Part shown: positions 62,641-64,000 of the stretch, one piece after another
How the letters are laid out: every line of letters begins with the position of its first letter
How positions within the stretch are numbered: the first letter of the stretch is position 1
NCBI RefSeq assembly: GCF_040954835.1
Contig: NC_090712.1
Coordinates: 5,465,284-5,529,283, forward strand
DNA: 64,000 bases
Source of the DNA: Lepisosteus oculatus
Lineage: Eukaryota > Chordata > Actinopteri > Semionotiformes > Lepisosteidae
Direction: 5' to 3'
Notes under the pieces: generated by a model
What the model was told of the DNA's origin: nothing
The model's database searches: none
Seen by the model: only the letters and a program-made list of their open reading frames with translations
Made by a program: the position numbers and the translations under genes

Positions 62641-64000
62641 ATAGCATCTACAGTAGTTATCTGACTGTTTTTACCCCCCAATAACTTTAAGGTTTATTTC
62701 CTCTTGCAAGGAACACCTTGACCTGCCCAAGCAAACTTGGCCCATGCTTGGAAGATCCTATAGCACCCCTAGGAAACTGATCAAATTAACTCCAGTCTGG
62801 ACAAGCAATGTCTGGACATGCATTCGGGAGACTAGTTTTAATAATTTTGCATGCCTTGATGCGAGAGGAAGCATCGCCATCCTGAAATGAATATAAGAGC
62901 CAGGTCCCTTGACAGCTTGGCTTGCTGGCTGTATACCTTCTTTACCTGTTGAGTTTATAGCATCTTGCAGCCAGTGGGGATATCCAGATTTCTGGCCTGC
63001 TTTCTATTATGATGTAATGATTAATCCTCTCTACTCAGTTGGCTTCAAAAGGGAAACCAAGGATTTTGAAAATGCATGCAGCTTCAGGTTAATATTGTTT
63101 CATTCCCAACCGCTTACATCTACATTTCGGTTCTGTCTGGAGCTGATAATGGCAACAGCCATACTTATCTTCATACATTTAAAAAGAAGTTAATTGATTA
63201 ATCAGATTAATCTTATTTTTTAGCTCGGGCAAAGCTATCAATCCACTAGCTGTTTATAGCTAGTGATTTGTTTTGAATATACCTCAGAGAAAAATAAAAT
63301 TTAAACTGTTCCTTGGACCCCAGCTGAGACCAGCATATTTCTGAGTACCAGAGACTGGTTCAGAAGAACAGGGCTAATTTGTGACTAACTCTAAAACCAA
63401 TCCAAAAGTTTTGTCTTTCTATATGTAGTTATTAATAATGAATTGCAGTATTGTGGGGATAAAATGTGGGTAGAAAATAAGTTTTCATTTTGTGCCATGT
63501 GGTACTGTATATTCAAGAGTAGTATTCAGTTTCTGCTAAATCTATCATACTGTATCCTCTGGTAAGCATCAATTCAACATTTAATCTCCAATGACTGTAC
63601 AAAAATGAACCACAAAATATGCATTTAAAGATGCTTCCACAATTTGAGAAGCTTTCCCCTTGAGAGAGAGAGATTAAGTCATTCCAAAAGTCAGGCAATC
63701 TGTCTTCAACACTTGGATTGCTCACTTCTACGCTGCGATTTGGTAGTAGGCATTAAGCAGGCATCTCTTGGAGGGCAGAAAACTTTTATGCCTTTAGTAG
63801 AAACCATTCTTGGTGTAAATGTGCAAAATGTTAAATCCGGAAGAAATAAGCGATTTGGAACAAAGGTTCAGGAAATAAGATCACCCAATAAGAAAATGTA
63901 TTTTGAAACGTGTAGATACAGTAAATGTCTCTGTTTGTCACGGTGGTATCTACATGTCAGACAGGAGAAACTTTAGCTTAACCCACAAAGCTGAGAGCCG

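Larger units (their letters stand above)
38836..64000. other. Gene-poor region downstream of rrp36
   Basis: No exon set with closing phases or a recognisable protein is seen on either strand. The interval holds scattered repeats (44340-44505, 45836-46570, 48855-49030, 49690-49820, 61960-62640). Between them is AT-rich sequence with many TAATTA/CAATTA-type words, for example around 45100-45220, 57540-57800, 58300-58480 and 59460-59570. Those patches look like candidate conserved non-coding DNA; alignment would be needed to decide. Confidence 0.55.

Overview
This is vertebrate nuclear DNA, almost certainly from a ray-finned fish. The genes are split by GT-AG introns and end at AATAAA signals. 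Most of the sequence is intronic or intergenic and carries fish-type SINEs (a V-SINE-like family, a tRNA-headed family and a 5S-rRNA-headed family), decayed LINE reverse-transcriptase fragments and (TAA)n/(ATT)n microsatellites. The particular mix of 5S-headed and tRNA-headed SINEs reminds me of non-teleost lineages such as gar or bowfin. That species guess is from memory of repeat style and is only moderate.

Three genes can be read with confidence, all on the plus strand. (1) The 3' end of klhdc3 (exons at 12652-12725, 13724-13802 and 16080-16146) encodes the BC-box/Cul2-box tail of a kelch-type CRL2 ubiquitin-ligase receptor. Its kelch-propeller exons lie before the window, so bases 1-12651 look like one long intron. 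(2) A complete bHLH-PAS gene of the NPAS4 family lies at 25947-30870 (8 coding exons, 746 codons). I call it npas4l, the zebrafish cloche orthologue class. (3) A complete rrp36 gene lies at 33707-38181 (7 coding exons, 351 codons) and encodes a nucleolar pre-rRNA processing factor.

The gene order klhdc3 - npas4l - rrp36, all in the same direction, is the main result. In human, KLHDC3 and RRP36 are direct neighbours on 6p21.1, so this window shows the slot in which the hemato-vascular regulator sits in fish and from which it is missing in mammals. Upstream of npas4l is a TATA promoter with a 5' exon and a second exon that opens a possible spliced 72-codon upstream ORF. A CTCF-like motif and a CACGTG E-box mark the npas4l/rrp36 boundary.

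From about 38.8 kb to the end of the window I see no convincing gene. That stretch holds repeats (a 5S-headed SINE, an L2-like tail repeat, two LINE reverse-transcriptase remnants) separated by AT-rich, homeodomain-motif-rich sequence that could be conserved regulatory DNA. Most short ORFs throughout the window are chance.
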